Shown here in pieces: positions 39,638 through 49,065 of a stretch of 64,000 nucleotides of DNA. The stretch's first letter is position 1, and every line of letters starts with the position of its first letter. Under the pieces are notes generated by a model. The model was not told where the DNA came from, made no database searches, and saw only the letters and a list, made by a program, of their open reading frames with translations. The translations under genes and the position numbers were made by a program. This DNA comes from Bacteroidota bacterium. GTDB lineage: Bacteria > Bacteroidota > Bacteroidia > Flavobacteriales > Weeksellaceae. Location of the stretch: the NCBI GenBank assembly GCA_023461035.1, contig JAEWOD010000002.1, forward strand, positions 1 to 64,000, in the 5' to 3' direction.

Positions 39638-41926
39638 ATGATGAAACCAAACTTCAAACCTAATAAACGAATATTCCTCTGGATTGGAGGGATTTTATTG
39701 TTCTTACTCATTCTGAATTTCGGAATCAATTTATGGATTAAAGCCAAGGTTCCTGCTATCATTCAGGAACGAAATGATACAGCTTATAATTTCGATTATG
39801 AAAAAATAAGTTTTTCCCTTCTCAGCAACAGTCTTGCTGTAGAGGGAATTTCCATCACTCCCAAAACCAATTTTAAAGAAAAAGCTCCAATTGATTTCAC
39901 TGCAAAAGTGGGAGAAATAAAAGTAGTAGGCGTTAATTTCTTCAAATTATTAAAAAACAAAGATTTAAGCGCTCTTTCCATCAAAATTAACAGTCCCGAT
40001 GTTACCTATTATAAACCCATAGAAAAAGATACTACCCAAAGCAAATCGAAATTAGGGAGTGTGATCCAGGTAAGTAATTTCCAAATCAATGATGCTTATT
40101 TTAAAATGTTTGATACCGACCGGAAAACAAAAATTTCCGACATCAAAAATCTGGATTTCGAGTTAGGCGGAGTCAATCTTTCACAGCGGACTTTGGAAAA
40201 AAATATTCCTTTTACTTATAGTACATTTGAATTGTCTTGCGGCGATGTATTTTTTCAACTCAATCCTTCGCAAGAACTCATAAGCAGTAGCTTCAAAGTC
40301 AACAATAACTTATTTATTCTCAATGGATTTCAAATCAGTTCACCTGATAGTCTGGCCATCACAGAACATCATAATTTAAATTACCGTTTACTCCCCAGGA
40401 TTAAAGCTCCTACTGTTACTTTTACAGGTTTGGATTGGGGATTTGATAAAAAAGATGATTTGTATTTCAATGCGATGACATTGAAATTTGATTCGGTAGA
40501 TGTTAACATTCAGACCAGTAGTGAGCATCCTTCTGAAAAAGAAAAAAACTATGGGCAATTGATTCCGTTTAAAATCGATATTGGAAAAATTCAGATTGAT
40601 AATTCAAAATTTAGAGTCCGTAAAAGACTGATTGCCAATAACATTAATATTATTATAGAAAAAATAAAAAATGAAATAGGTGGCAAACTTATCATAGAAA
40701 ATGTTTTGGTTAACCACCCGGAAATCATCAGCTTTACCGGAAGAGAAAAAAAAGCTCCAAAAAAGACAAGCCATACGGTTTTTAGCGACATCATTCAGAT
40801 AAAAAATCTGGAAATCAAAGATGGGTTGTACAAACTCAATAAAGTCCGGACAAGGGAAAATATGCTCACCGTAAAGGACTTTAATTTCAAGATGGAAGAC
40901 ATCGAAATGAATCCTGAAACTTACTATGAACAAATCCCGATAATTTATAAATCTGTAAAGGTTTCGGCTACTTCGCTCGATTATAATCCTGACAAAGTTT
41001 ATAGTTTAAAATCAAATAACATACTTTTTGATAATGGCAATTTTAGTTTGGATAAGTTCGAAATGAAACCCAAAATTTCCCGCAGCCAATTTGTGAAACA
41101 ATTAAAAAAAGAAAAAGACCTCTACACGATTACAGCCAAAAAAATCAAAATTAACGATCTGGATTTTGGCTTTCAGGGAAAAGATATGTTTTTCAAAATT
41201 CCCGATATGGATATGGAAACCGTCTATGCCAATATTTATCGCAGTAAAATACCACCCGATGATCCCAAAAAGAAACTGATGTACAGTAAAATGTTACGTG
41301 ATCTGCCTATCATTTTGGAAGTGAAAAATATTGATCTGAAAAATTCGCAGGTAGAGTATGAAGAAGAAACACTGGAAAGTACCGGTGCGGGAAAACTAAC
41401 CTTTTCAAATTTTAACGCCAATATAAAAAATGTGTACAGCGGTTTCAAAAAATCAACAGTTCCAGATGTTCGAGCTGATATCACCACCCATTTCATGAAA
41501 GACTCGAAACTCACTGCTGTTTGGACTTTCAACCCAATGAACCGCTCGGAAAAATTTAATATCAAAGGAAATATTTACAATTTTGATGCACAGAAAATGA
41601 CCCCTTTCATCAAACCTTATCTCCATGTCACAGCTGAAGGAAATATGCGTGAAGTGAGATTCAATTTCACTGGAAACGACATAAATGCAACAGGAGACTT
41701 CGGGGTGAAATATGACAATTTAAAAGTAACGGTTTATAACAAAGATACCGGAAAAGTTCGGAAAGTAGTTTCGACTTTGGGTAATTTTCTGGTCAGATCC
41801 AACACAAAAGACCAATATAAAGAAGAACGGATCGAAACTGTTACCCGGAATCAGGATCGCTCTTTCTTTAATTTCTTTTGGAATTGTGTACAACAAGGAC
41901 TTAAACAAACAGTTTTGGTGATTTAA
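39638..41926 (+). CDS. AsmA/DUF748-like envelope protein
   Basis: The 762-residue protein has one N-terminal membrane helix (RIFLWIGGILLFLLILNFGI) and a long periplasmic body of beta-rich repeats resembling AsmA/DUF748 proteins, with GVNFFKLLKNKDLSALSIKI and DITTHFMKDSKLTAVWTF typical of that repeated fold. AsmA-like proteins are proposed bridges that move lipids between inner and outer membranes. It is the last gene of the flotillin cluster. A palindromic spacer with GAGTTTTTGGGTTTTGAGTT follows, serving as terminator to the convergent GH92 gene. Confidence 0.8.
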   Translation: MMKPNFKPNKRIFLWIGGILLFLLILNFGINLWIKAKVPAIIQERNDTAYNFDYEKISFSLLSNSLAVEGISITPKTNFKEKAPIDFTAKVGEIKVVGVNFFKLLKNKDLSALSIKINSPDVTYYKPIEKDTTQSKSKLGSVIQVSNFQINDAYFKMFDTDRKTKISDIKNLDFELGGVNLSQRTLEKNIPFTYSTFELSCGDVFFQLNPSQELISSSFKVNNNLFILNGFQISSPDSLAITEHHNLNYRLLPRIKAPTVTFTGLDWGFDKKDDLYFNAMTLKFDSVDVNIQTSSEHPSEKEKNYGQLIPFKIDIGKIQIDNSKFRVRKRLIANNINIIIEKIKNEIGGKLIIENVLVNHPEIISFTGREKKAPKKTSHTVFSDIIQIKNLEIKDGLYKLNKVRTRENMLTVKDFNFKMEDIEMNPETYYEQIPIIYKSVKVSATSLDYNPDKVYSLKSNNILFDNGNFSLDKFEMKPKISRSQFVKQLKKEKDLYTITAKKIKINDLDFGFQGKDMFFKIPDMDMETVYANIYRSKIPPDDPKKKLMYSKMLRDLPIILEVKNIDLKNSQVEYEEETLESTGAGKLTFSNFNANIKNVYSGFKKSTVPDVRADITTHFMKDSKLTAVWTFNPMNRSEKFNIKGNIYNFDAQKMTPFIKPYLHVTAEGNMREVRFNFTGNDINATGDFGVKYDNLKVTVYNKDTGKVRKVVSTLGNFLVRSNTKDQYKEERIETVTRNQDRSFFNFFWNCVQQGLKQTVLVI

Positions 41927-41936
41927 ATAGCGTTTT

Positions 41937-42011
41937 GAGTTTTTGGGTTTTGAGTTATGAGTTTTCTAACTCTACAACTCTCCAACCCTCAAACTCTCAA
42001 ACCCACAAACT
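41937..42011. repeat. GAGTTTTTGGG/CCCACAAACTC inverted repeat
   Basis: Left arm GAGTTTTTGGGTTTTGAGTT (41937-41956) pairs with the right arm ending CAAACCCACAAACTC (to 42011). It separates two convergent genes and probably terminates both. CAAACTC-type low-complexity spacers are common in this phylum. Confidence 0.7.
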
Positions 42012-42023
42012 CTTCCTCTCAAA

Positions 42024-44816
42024 CTACTCCACTGTAATTTCATCTACAAAAATATAAGCCGGTTCGCCTGCGCTGATATGAGACGCCGGCAATTTGCCAT
42101 AATTTTCCGCTATGACTTTTACAAACCGTACCGTCGAATTTCCTTCCACAACCAGCGTTTCAATCTGAAGGTTTTCATCTTCCGGATCCACATTTGTCCG
42201 GGTTTCTCCAAAAAGCGTATAATTTTTCCCGTCTGTCGAAACATAGACTTTCATATTTTTGGGCATCAAAATCCAAGGTCGTGCGTCTTGTAAAAAGTTG
42301 GCCGAAACCATAGAAATGTCAGTTGGTTTTTTCAGGTCAATTATCGCCTCAAAATCGGTTCCATGATAACCCTGCCAATCACCCTTTCGCCAATTTTCTG
42401 TTCCTTTGATGCCATCCAGCAGAGCCTCAGGCGTATCAGCAGTATAAAGCGGATGGACTTTTGAATGAATCTGAATCGAATAATCATGCGGATGTTTATA
42501 AAATTGGGCAGAAACGGTTTTACTGACTTCGTTATTCTGTTTTACATGTGAAATTATTCTGGACGTATTTTTTACTTTAATTGGATTTTTGTATTTCAAC
42601 CAAATTGGCTCTCCACCTGAAAATTCTTCCATATAATAAATTTCATCATTTGGGTTTAATGATTTGATTTCCACGGTCATTTCTTCTCCAAACGAACGGC
42701 TTTTAAATTTGAAATAAGGAACCGGCACTATTTCTTTCGGGTCTTTTTGAATGAGCATAGGTACGTTTCCAAAACCTAAATTCTGCAATTCGGCTGAGGG
42801 TGTATTTTTGGTGATGATTTGAGACGTTCCGTCTTCAAAGTTGATTTTGATTTCATCAAAATAAGGTGTTGTCGTTTGCCATCCGATTTCTCCCGGTGTG
42901 ACGGCATATATTCCCATCACACTCAATATATACCAGGCGCTCATTTGACCACAGTCTTCATTTCCAATCAGGCCATCCGGCGTATTTTTGTAAAAATTGT
43001 CCAGGATATAATGGACTTTCTGTTTGGTTTTTTCCGGCTTTCCTATATAATTATACAGATAAGCCACATGATGGCTTGGCTCGTTTCCATGGGCATACTG
43101 GCCGATTAATCCTGTAATATCTACTTGATTTCTACCGGTTGTCTGCGAAGGAAGTTTGAACAATTCGTCCAATTTCTTTTCAAAATTTTTCTTTCCTCCA
43201 TGAAATTGAATCAAACCATAAACATCCTGCGGAACGAAAAACGAATAGTGCCAACTGTTTCCTTCGGTAAAATGATTGTTCACTTCCCTCCCGTCAAATG
43301 GTGTCAACCAAGCACCATTTTTCTTGGGACGAAACAATTTGGTTTCGGGGTCAAAAAGATTTTTCCAACTCTGGGAACGGTTCATGAAATAATGATAATC
43401 TTCCATTTCTCCCAGCTTTAAAGCCATCTGCGCAATGCACCAATCATCATAAGCATATTCGACCGTTTTGGAAACGCTCTCATGTTCATCATCAATGGCA
43501 ATAAATCCGGTTTCTTTATAAGCTTCCAAACCCAAATGATCGAGCATAGCACTGTATTTAGCAGCTTCAAATGCTTTTTCATAATCAAATTCCAAACCTT
43601 TCATCATCGCATCTGCCATGACCGAAACAGAGTGGTATCCAATCATACAGTCGGTTTCGTTGGAGGCAAATTCCCAAACCGGTAAACGTCCGCCTTGTTC
43701 GTATTGCGTCAGGAAGGTATTGATAAAATCCACCGTTCGTTTTTTATCGATTAAAGTCATCAAAGGATGATACGCCCTGAAAGTATCCCACAACGAGAAA
43801 ACCGAATAATAATCAAATCCGGAATTTTTATGCACCTTAAAATCACGCCCCATATATTTTCCGTCTAAATCCTGAGAAATGTTTGGCTGAATCATAGTGT
43901 GGTAAAGGGCTGTATAAAAAACAGCCAGTTTATCGAAATCATTTGATTTCACCTCTATTTTGGATAATTCTTTATTCCAAATATCTTGCGCGTTTGCTTT
44001 CACTTTTTCAAAATCCCAGTCTTGAATTTCCATGGCATTTAGCCGGGAACCGTCAAATCCGGTAAAAGAAAGGGAAACTTTGACTAAAAGCTCATCTCCT
44101 TTTTTCACATTTCGGGAAATAATGATTCCGTCATCAATTATTTTACTGGTATAATTCAGATTCTCCCAATTCTGATGTGAATTGATTTTTCCGAAACTCA
44201 TAGGTTGATTGAACTCAATTCTCGCCCAAATCATTTGATTGGTTGCCCAGGCTTCACTTCGGCGATAAACTTCCAAAGTTTTACTGTCAATGATTTTAAT
44301 TTTTCCATCCAATAATTTATCGCGGTGCTTCAAATCCAAAATGATGTTGGCTTTCCCCGGTTCGTTAAATTTGTATTTATGAAATCCAACACGCGTAGAA
44401 GTCGTTAATTCCACATCAATATCGTATTTATCCAAATGAACCGAATAAAAACCTGCCGAGGCTTTTTCTTTTGAATGGCTGAATCTTGACGAATACTCCG
44501 TTGGAACAAAAGATTCAATTCCCATCGTCGGCATAAGCATGATATCACCATAGTCCGAAACACCGGTTCCGCTCAAATGTGTGTGGGAAAAACCGTAAAT
44601 GACATTGTCCGAATAGTGGTAGCCGCTACAACCATCCCAGCTGCCGTCAATGCGCGTATCGGGTGATAATTGCACCATCCCAAACGGCAAAGTCGCACCC
44701 GGATAAGTATGGCCGTGACCACCTGTTCCGATGAACGGATTGACATACTGATGATAATTTTGGGCCAATAAAATAAAGGAGGGGAAAATCAAAAAGAGAA
44801 GGAATTTTTTTTTCAT
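42024..44816 (-). CDS. GH92 family alpha-mannosidase, secreted, with discoidin-like C-terminal domain
   Basis: The 930-residue protein has a signal peptide (MKKKFLLFLIFPSFILLA) and the GH92 N-terminal signature FIGTGGHGHTYPGATLPFGM, then GFSHTHLSGTGVSDYGDI. GH92 enzymes remove alpha-1,2-mannose (and other alpha-mannose links) with Ca2+ and inversion. The catalytic-core segments GNEDCGQMSAWYILSVMG and HGNEPSHHVAYLYN are present. The last ~140 residues (HPLYTADTPEALLDGIKG onward) look like a discoidin/F5-8 carbohydrate-binding domain. It is isolated, not in a polysaccharide-utilisation locus with SusCD. Host or yeast glycan use is plausible. Confidence 0.95.
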   Translation of the reverse strand: MKKKFLLFLIFPSFILLAQNYHQYVNPFIGTGGHGHTYPGATLPFGMVQLSPDTRIDGSWDGCSGYHYSDNVIYGFSHTHLSGTGVSDYGDIMLMPTMGIESFVPTEYSSRFSHSKEKASAGFYSVHLDKYDIDVELTTSTRVGFHKYKFNEPGKANIILDLKHRDKLLDGKIKIIDSKTLEVYRRSEAWATNQMIWARIEFNQPMSFGKINSHQNWENLNYTSKIIDDGIIISRNVKKGDELLVKVSLSFTGFDGSRLNAMEIQDWDFEKVKANAQDIWNKELSKIEVKSNDFDKLAVFYTALYHTMIQPNISQDLDGKYMGRDFKVHKNSGFDYYSVFSLWDTFRAYHPLMTLIDKKRTVDFINTFLTQYEQGGRLPVWEFASNETDCMIGYHSVSVMADAMMKGLEFDYEKAFEAAKYSAMLDHLGLEAYKETGFIAIDDEHESVSKTVEYAYDDWCIAQMALKLGEMEDYHYFMNRSQSWKNLFDPETKLFRPKKNGAWLTPFDGREVNNHFTEGNSWHYSFFVPQDVYGLIQFHGGKKNFEKKLDELFKLPSQTTGRNQVDITGLIGQYAHGNEPSHHVAYLYNYIGKPEKTKQKVHYILDNFYKNTPDGLIGNEDCGQMSAWYILSVMGIYAVTPGEIGWQTTTPYFDEIKINFEDGTSQIITKNTPSAELQNLGFGNVPMLIQKDPKEIVPVPYFKFKSRSFGEEMTVEIKSLNPNDEIYYMEEFSGGEPIWLKYKNPIKVKNTSRIISHVKQNNEVSKTVSAQFYKHPHDYSIQIHSKVHPLYTADTPEALLDGIKGTENWRKGDWQGYHGTDFEAIIDLKKPTDISMVSANFLQDARPWILMPKNMKVYVSTDGKNYTLFGETRTNVDPEDENLQIETLVVEGNSTVRFVKVIAENYGKLPASHISAGEPAYIFVDEITVE

Positions 44817-44862
44817 TTCATAGGATATTGTTCAAAAATAGGAAAGAAACATCAAAACACTC

Positions 44863-44870
44863 TACATTTG
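44863..44870 (+). promoter_or_regulatory. -7 motif for SDR gene
   Basis: TACATTTG fits TAnnTTTG and lies 20 bp before ATG 44891, supporting that start and excluding an open frame from 44828. Confidence 0.5.
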
Positions 44871-44890
44871 GAATGGAAAAAATATATTTT

Positions 44891-45637
44891 ATGAAAATAG
44901 CACTCATCACCGGTGCAACTTCCGGAATAGGCAAAGCAACGGCAAAAAAATTGGCCAAAGAATTTAAGCTAATCCTTTGTGGAAGAAGAATTGATCAATT
45001 AAGAGAATTAGAAAAAGAATTGTCCCAACTTACAGAAGTAACTACGCTGTGCTTTGACGTCCGGAAAAAAGAAGAAGTATTTTCAGCCATTGATAAATTA
45101 CCCGACAACTTTAAAACAATCGACATTTTGATCAATAATGCCGGAAATGCCCATGGTTTGGCAAGTTTTCAGGATGCTGATCTGGAAGATTTGGAAGCGA
45201 TGATTTTTGGCAATACGATGGGAATCATCTATGTGACCAAAGCCATTTTGCCACTTCTTTCAAAAAATTCGGGACACATCCTCAACATTTCATCCATCGC
45301 CGGAAAAGAAGTCTATCCCAACGGAACAACTTATTGCGCATCGAAATTTGCGGTGGAAGCATTGAGCAAAGGGATGCGGATGGATTTGCTGAACGACGGA
45401 ATCAAAATAACCAACATCGCTCCGGGTTTGGTCGAAACTGAATTTTCCATGGTACGTTTTAAAGGCGATGCCGAACGTTCCGAATCGGTTTATTCGGGCT
45501 ACGAACCTCTAAAACCAGAAGACATCGCTGAAACTATTTATTTTGCTCTGACCCAACCCGACCATGTTCAGTTGGCCGATATCACTATTTTACCCAAAGC
45601 GCAAGCTTCTCCGACACAGGTATTAAAAAATATTTAG
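44891..45637 (+). CDS. Short-chain dehydrogenase/reductase (YdfG-like)
   Basis: The 248-residue cytosolic oxidoreductase has the classical SDR features: TGATSGIG near the N-terminus, LINNAGNAHG, SSIAGKEVYPNGTTYCASK with catalytic Tyr and Lys, and a C-terminal APGLVETEF segment. It fits the NADP-preferring branch around E. coli YdfG (3-hydroxy acid and serine dehydrogenase activity). I start it at ATG 44891 because this gives the usual SDR length and a promoter motif lies 20 bp upstream; a longer frame begins at 44828. Confidence 0.9.
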   Translation: MKIALITGATSGIGKATAKKLAKEFKLILCGRRIDQLRELEKELSQLTEVTTLCFDVRKKEEVFSAIDKLPDNFKTIDILINNAGNAHGLASFQDADLEDLEAMIFGNTMGIIYVTKAILPLLSKNSGHILNISSIAGKEVYPNGTTYCASKFAVEALSKGMRMDLLNDGIKITNIAPGLVETEFSMVRFKGDAERSESVYSGYEPLKPEDIAETIYFALTQPDHVQLADITILPKAQASPTQVLKNI

Positions 45638-45671
45638 TCTGAAAATTCGTTTATGAAATAAATTCTCCATT

Positions 45672-46538
45672 ATGAAAAACTTCCAAATTATTTTTTATTT
45701 CATATTCCTTCTTTTTTTAACGAATTCTTGTTCGGAAAATGATGAAGGCGGTTCTCAAGACGTACCGCTCGAAGCCCAAACCCTCCTGAATGTTTCTTAT
45801 GGTTCTGATCCTCAGCAGGTTTATGATTTATATCTTCCTGCCAACAGAACTACTTCCGATACTAAAGTCATCTTCCTGATTCACGGTGGCGGCTGGACTT
45901 CTGGTGACAAAAACGACATGAACAGTACGGTGACCTATTTACAATCCCTGTATCCTGAATATGCGGTTGCCAATGTAAATTATGTACTTGCCGACGCCGA
46001 TCACTATGCTTTTCCAAACCAATTTCTGGACATCCAATCCATCATACATAAAATCACTTCCGAGAGCCAGGAACTGCATATAAAACCGGAATTCGGGATG
46101 ATAGGCGTAAGTGCCGGTGCGCATTTGGCGATGATATATGATTATCAATATGATGCACAGAATCAAGTGAAATTCGTAGCCAACATCGTCGGGCCAAGTG
46201 ATTTCAATGATCCATTTTACGAAGAGAATTTCGACATTCCTACCATCATTCAAACTTTAACCGACCCAAATGCTTATCCTGCCGGAACGGATTTCCTGAC
46301 CGAACTAAGCCCGGTTTCGCATGTGAGTTCTACTTCTTCTCCAACTTGTATGTTTTACGGAAATGAAGACCCGTTGGTACCGGAAGAAAACGGAACCACT
46401 TTGGAATCTAAACTCAATCAGTTTGGAGTTGAGAATACATTGAGAATTTATCAGGGAGGACATGGTGACAACTGGAGCTTTGAAGATCTTACCGAAATGC
46501 AGCAGATTATAGGAGATTATATTTTGAGTTATTTGTAG
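45672..46538 (+). CDS. Lipoprotein alpha/beta hydrolase (esterase-like)
   Basis: The 288-residue protein has a lipoprotein signal (lipobox TNSC, Cys at ~20), then an alpha/beta-hydrolase domain with HGGGW oxyanion motif, nucleophile Ser in GVSAGAH, Asp in YGNEDPLVP and His in GGHGDNW. It resembles BD-FAE/carboxylesterase-like enzymes and probably acts on acylated substrates outside the cytoplasm. It is a separate unit after the SDR gene (34 bp). Substrate unknown. Confidence 0.87.
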   Translation: MKNFQIIFYFIFLLFLTNSCSENDEGGSQDVPLEAQTLLNVSYGSDPQQVYDLYLPANRTTSDTKVIFLIHGGGWTSGDKNDMNSTVTYLQSLYPEYAVANVNYVLADADHYAFPNQFLDIQSIIHKITSESQELHIKPEFGMIGVSAGAHLAMIYDYQYDAQNQVKFVANIVGPSDFNDPFYEENFDIPTIIQTLTDPNAYPAGTDFLTELSPVSHVSSTSSPTCMFYGNEDPLVPEENGTTLESKLNQFGVENTLRIYQGGHGDNWSFEDLTEMQQIIGDYILSYL

Positions 46539-46556
46539 TATTATAATTCTACAAAC

Positions 46557-47573
46557 TCAATTTCTCAAAACCGCCTTATTAATTTTTTTAATCAACCCCG
46601 GTCCTTCGTAAATAAATCCGGTGTAAAGTTGAATGAGCGATGCGCCTGCTTCTAACTTTTCAATTGCATCTTCAGCTGAATGAATCCCTCCTACACCGAT
46701 GATAGGAAATGCTTTTCCGCTTTTTTCGGAAAGAAACCGGATGACTTCCGTCGAACGGTCTTTCAGTGGTTTTCCGCTCAATCCTCCGCTTTCTTTTTTA
46801 TTTTCTGATTCTAAATGTTCTCTTGATATAGTCGTATTGGTTGCGATCACACCGGCAATTCCGGTCGTCTTGACGATGTCAATAATATCCAATAATTGTT
46901 CGTCGGTTAAATCAGGCGCAATTTTCAACAAAATCGGTCGCTGTGTGGGTTTTCCCAAATTTTTGGCTTGCAAGGTTTGAAGCAATTGAGTCAGTGGCTC
47001 TTTCTCCTGCAATTCACGCAGGTTTGGAGTGTTGGGGCTGCTTACATTGACTACAAAATAATCAACCACACTGTACAAAGCATCAAAACAGATTTCGTAA
47101 TCATGGATGGCTTCTTCGTTGGGCGTTACTTTATTTTTTCCGATGTTTCCTCCGATTAAAACCCTTTTGTTTTTACGCAAACGTTTGGCGGCTTCCCAAG
47201 CTCCCTGATTATTAAAACCCATGCGGTTGATGATGGCATTGTCTTTCTTTAAACGGAACAATCTTTTCTTATCATTTCCCGGTTGGGGTTTGGGCGTTAC
47301 GGTGCCGATTTCGATGAACCCAAATCCTACATTTGAAAGTTCTTTATACAATTTGGCATCTTTGTCAAATCCGGCTGCCAGTCCAACCGGATTAGGGAAT
47401 TTGATTCCGAAAACTTCACGTTCCAGTTTGGGATTTTTCACGACATAAAGGCTTCTGAATAAAGCCGGAATAAATGGAACTTTCTGAACAATTTTCAGAA
47501 ATGAAAACGTGAAATGATGTACTTCTTCGGGATCAAATTGAAATAAAATAGGACGAATAATGGATTTGTACAT
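46557..47573 (-). CDS. pyrD: Dihydroorotate dehydrogenase (quinone), class 2
   Basis: The 338-residue FMN enzyme oxidises dihydroorotate to orotate in pyrimidine synthesis and passes electrons to quinone at the membrane. Visible motifs are GLAAGFDKDAKLY, NRMGFNNQGA, the class 2 catalytic-Ser region VNVSSPNTPNLRELQ, LKIAPDLT, GLSGKPL and IIGVGGI. The N-terminal helical extension of class 2 enzymes is present (residues 1-50). It is convergent with the hydrolase gene and is a single-gene unit. Confidence 0.97.
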   Translation of the reverse strand: MYKSIIRPILFQFDPEEVHHFTFSFLKIVQKVPFIPALFRSLYVVKNPKLEREVFGIKFPNPVGLAAGFDKDAKLYKELSNVGFGFIEIGTVTPKPQPGNDKKRLFRLKKDNAIINRMGFNNQGAWEAAKRLRKNKRVLIGGNIGKNKVTPNEEAIHDYEICFDALYSVVDYFVVNVSSPNTPNLRELQEKEPLTQLLQTLQAKNLGKPTQRPILLKIAPDLTDEQLLDIIDIVKTTGIAGVIATNTTISREHLESENKKESGGLSGKPLKDRSTEVIRFLSEKSGKAFPIIGVGGIHSAEDAIEKLEAGASLIQLYTGFIYEGPGLIKKINKAVLRN

Positions 47574-47650
47574 CGGATTAACTGATATTCAAATGCAAAA
47601 GTAAGAAAATCTAATTTTCCTTTTTACTTCCAATTCAAAATCTCCATTCA

Positions 47651-48622
47651 TTATCCATATACCTCCGGATTAATAGGGGTTTTCATTTTTTCCCCTTTCA
47701 AGGCCAACAACATATTTTCAGCCGCCAATTTCCCCATTGCATTTCGTGTATCGACTGTTGCAGAACCTATGTGTGGCAAAACGGCAACGTTTTCCATCTG
47801 AAGCAAAGGATTTTCAGGATACATCGGTTCAGGGTCAGTCACATCCAGTCCGGCTCCCCAAATTTCACCCGTTAATAAAGCTTCATATAAAGCGGCTTCA
47901 TCTATTACTTTTCCACGGGATGTATTAATCAAAATTGCCGAATTCTTCATTTTTGAAAAAATTTCTGCATTAAATAACCCTTTGGTTTCGGGTGTAAGTG
48001 CCGAATGAATGGAAATCACATCGCTTTTTGCCACTAATTCTTCAAATGAAACATAAGTAGCTCCCAAATCCTTTTCGGCTTGCGGATTTTGGCTACGATT
48101 ATGGTAAATGACTTCCATGCCAAATGCTTTTTTTGCGCGTTGAGCCATTACAAATCCGATACGTCCCAATCCAAAAATCCCTAAGGTTTTCCCTGATAAA
48201 TCGGCTCCTAAATAATCTGTAAAATCGACTCGCCAGTTATCTGAAAGTATTCGGTTATAATTAAAAATCGCTTTCCGAGCGACCATTTGCATTAATAAAA
48301 ATGCAATATCAGCCGTCGCTTCGTTTAAAACTTCAGGGGTGTTACTCGCTGGAATTCCAAATTCGGTTGCGGCTTTCACATCGATATTATCAAACCCAAC
48401 GGAAAGCAAGGAAATTCCTTTCAGTGAATTTTTCCCGGCTTCTAGTATCTCGCGGTCAATTTTATTGGTCATTAAAAAAAGTCCATCGTAATCGGATAAT
48501 TTATGAATCAATTCTTCTTTTGAGATTAGTTCCTCATCTGACCATTCATCGAGTTGGATGTTATTTTCTTGTAAAAGATTTCGGGTAATTTCAGGAACGA
48601 TACGGGTTGAAAAGACTTTCAT
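47651..48622 (-). CDS. D-2-hydroxyacid dehydrogenase (GyaR/hydroxypyruvate reductase-like)
   Basis: The 323-residue NAD(P)-dependent enzyme has the D-isomer 2-hydroxyacid dehydrogenase fold: the GFGLGRIG-type Rossmann motif (here IFGLGRIGFVMA), Arg in INTSRGKVID, Glu in TDPEPMYPEN and His in PHIGSATVDT. The sequence around LLSVGFDNIDVKAAT fits the glyoxylate/hydroxypyruvate reductase branch. The likely reaction is reduction of glyoxylate or hydroxypyruvate. It is a single-gene unit upstream of a repeat-rich gap. Confidence 0.9.
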   Translation of the reverse strand: MKVFSTRIVPEITRNLLQENNIQLDEWSDEELISKEELIHKLSDYDGLFLMTNKIDREILEAGKNSLKGISLLSVGFDNIDVKAATEFGIPASNTPEVLNEATADIAFLLMQMVARKAIFNYNRILSDNWRVDFTDYLGADLSGKTLGIFGLGRIGFVMAQRAKKAFGMEVIYHNRSQNPQAEKDLGATYVSFEELVAKSDVISIHSALTPETKGLFNAEIFSKMKNSAILINTSRGKVIDEAALYEALLTGEIWGAGLDVTDPEPMYPENPLLQMENVAVLPHIGSATVDTRNAMGKLAAENMLLALKGEKMKTPINPEVYG

Positions 48623-48754
48623 GATTAAAATTATAAAGTTTCTATCTCCGAAAAAATCAAGCCAAATTGGGAGAATTTAAATAAAAAGTTGGGATATAAG
48701 TTTGGGGCTCAAAAGCGAACTCAGTTACTAAAGTAATTTCAATAAATTAAAATT

Positions 48755-48830
48755 TCCTGCAGGCCTGTCCGTCGTAGGAAGAAGAATCTCAGGAATAAGA
48801 ATTCCTGCTTGAGCCTGCCGAACGACTAAA
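48755..48830. repeat. CAGGCCTG/TGCCGAACGAC hairpin spacer
   Basis: Nested inverted segments CAGGAAT/ATTCCTG (48790-48807) and CAGGC...GTCGT with ACGAC...GCCTG flanking them occur in the first half of the 443-bp gap. It may form a dispersed hairpin. Confidence 0.45.
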
Positions 48831-48866
48831 ATTGTTTTCTAACATTAAAACTTAAACCTTAAGATC

Positions 48867-49010
48867 AGCCCGGATGGAAACGGACATCCTTTTTCCGGAG
48901 GGACGATTTTTTGTCCCGGAAAAAGAGTGGAACGGCAGTAAACTCCTTTTTCCGGGTAACAAAAAGCGGACAAATGGAAAAAGATGGTAGCGGACAGCCG
49001 GATAAGCTCC
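48867..49010 (+). repeat. Structured ~145-nt dispersed element, copy 2
   Basis: It is a full-length copy of the element at 26581: AGCCCGGATGGAAACGGACA at the left and GGACAGCCGGATAAGCTCC at the right. Inside is a strong stem TTTTTCCG/CGGAAAAA with an inner GGAC/GTCC pair, and a second TTTTTCCGGG. It lies directly upstream of the methyltransferase gene in the same orientation; a -7 motif TAGTTTTG follows at ~49041. Confidence 0.65.
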
Positions 49011-49065
49011 TGAAATTCCAATTTATTGTTGGTTAAATTGTAGTTTTGCATTTTAAATTTATCAG

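Noticed and set aside
44828..44890. 21-residue N-terminal extension of the SDR protein
   Set aside because: It overlaps the -7 promoter motif and adds residues that SDR enzymes lack.
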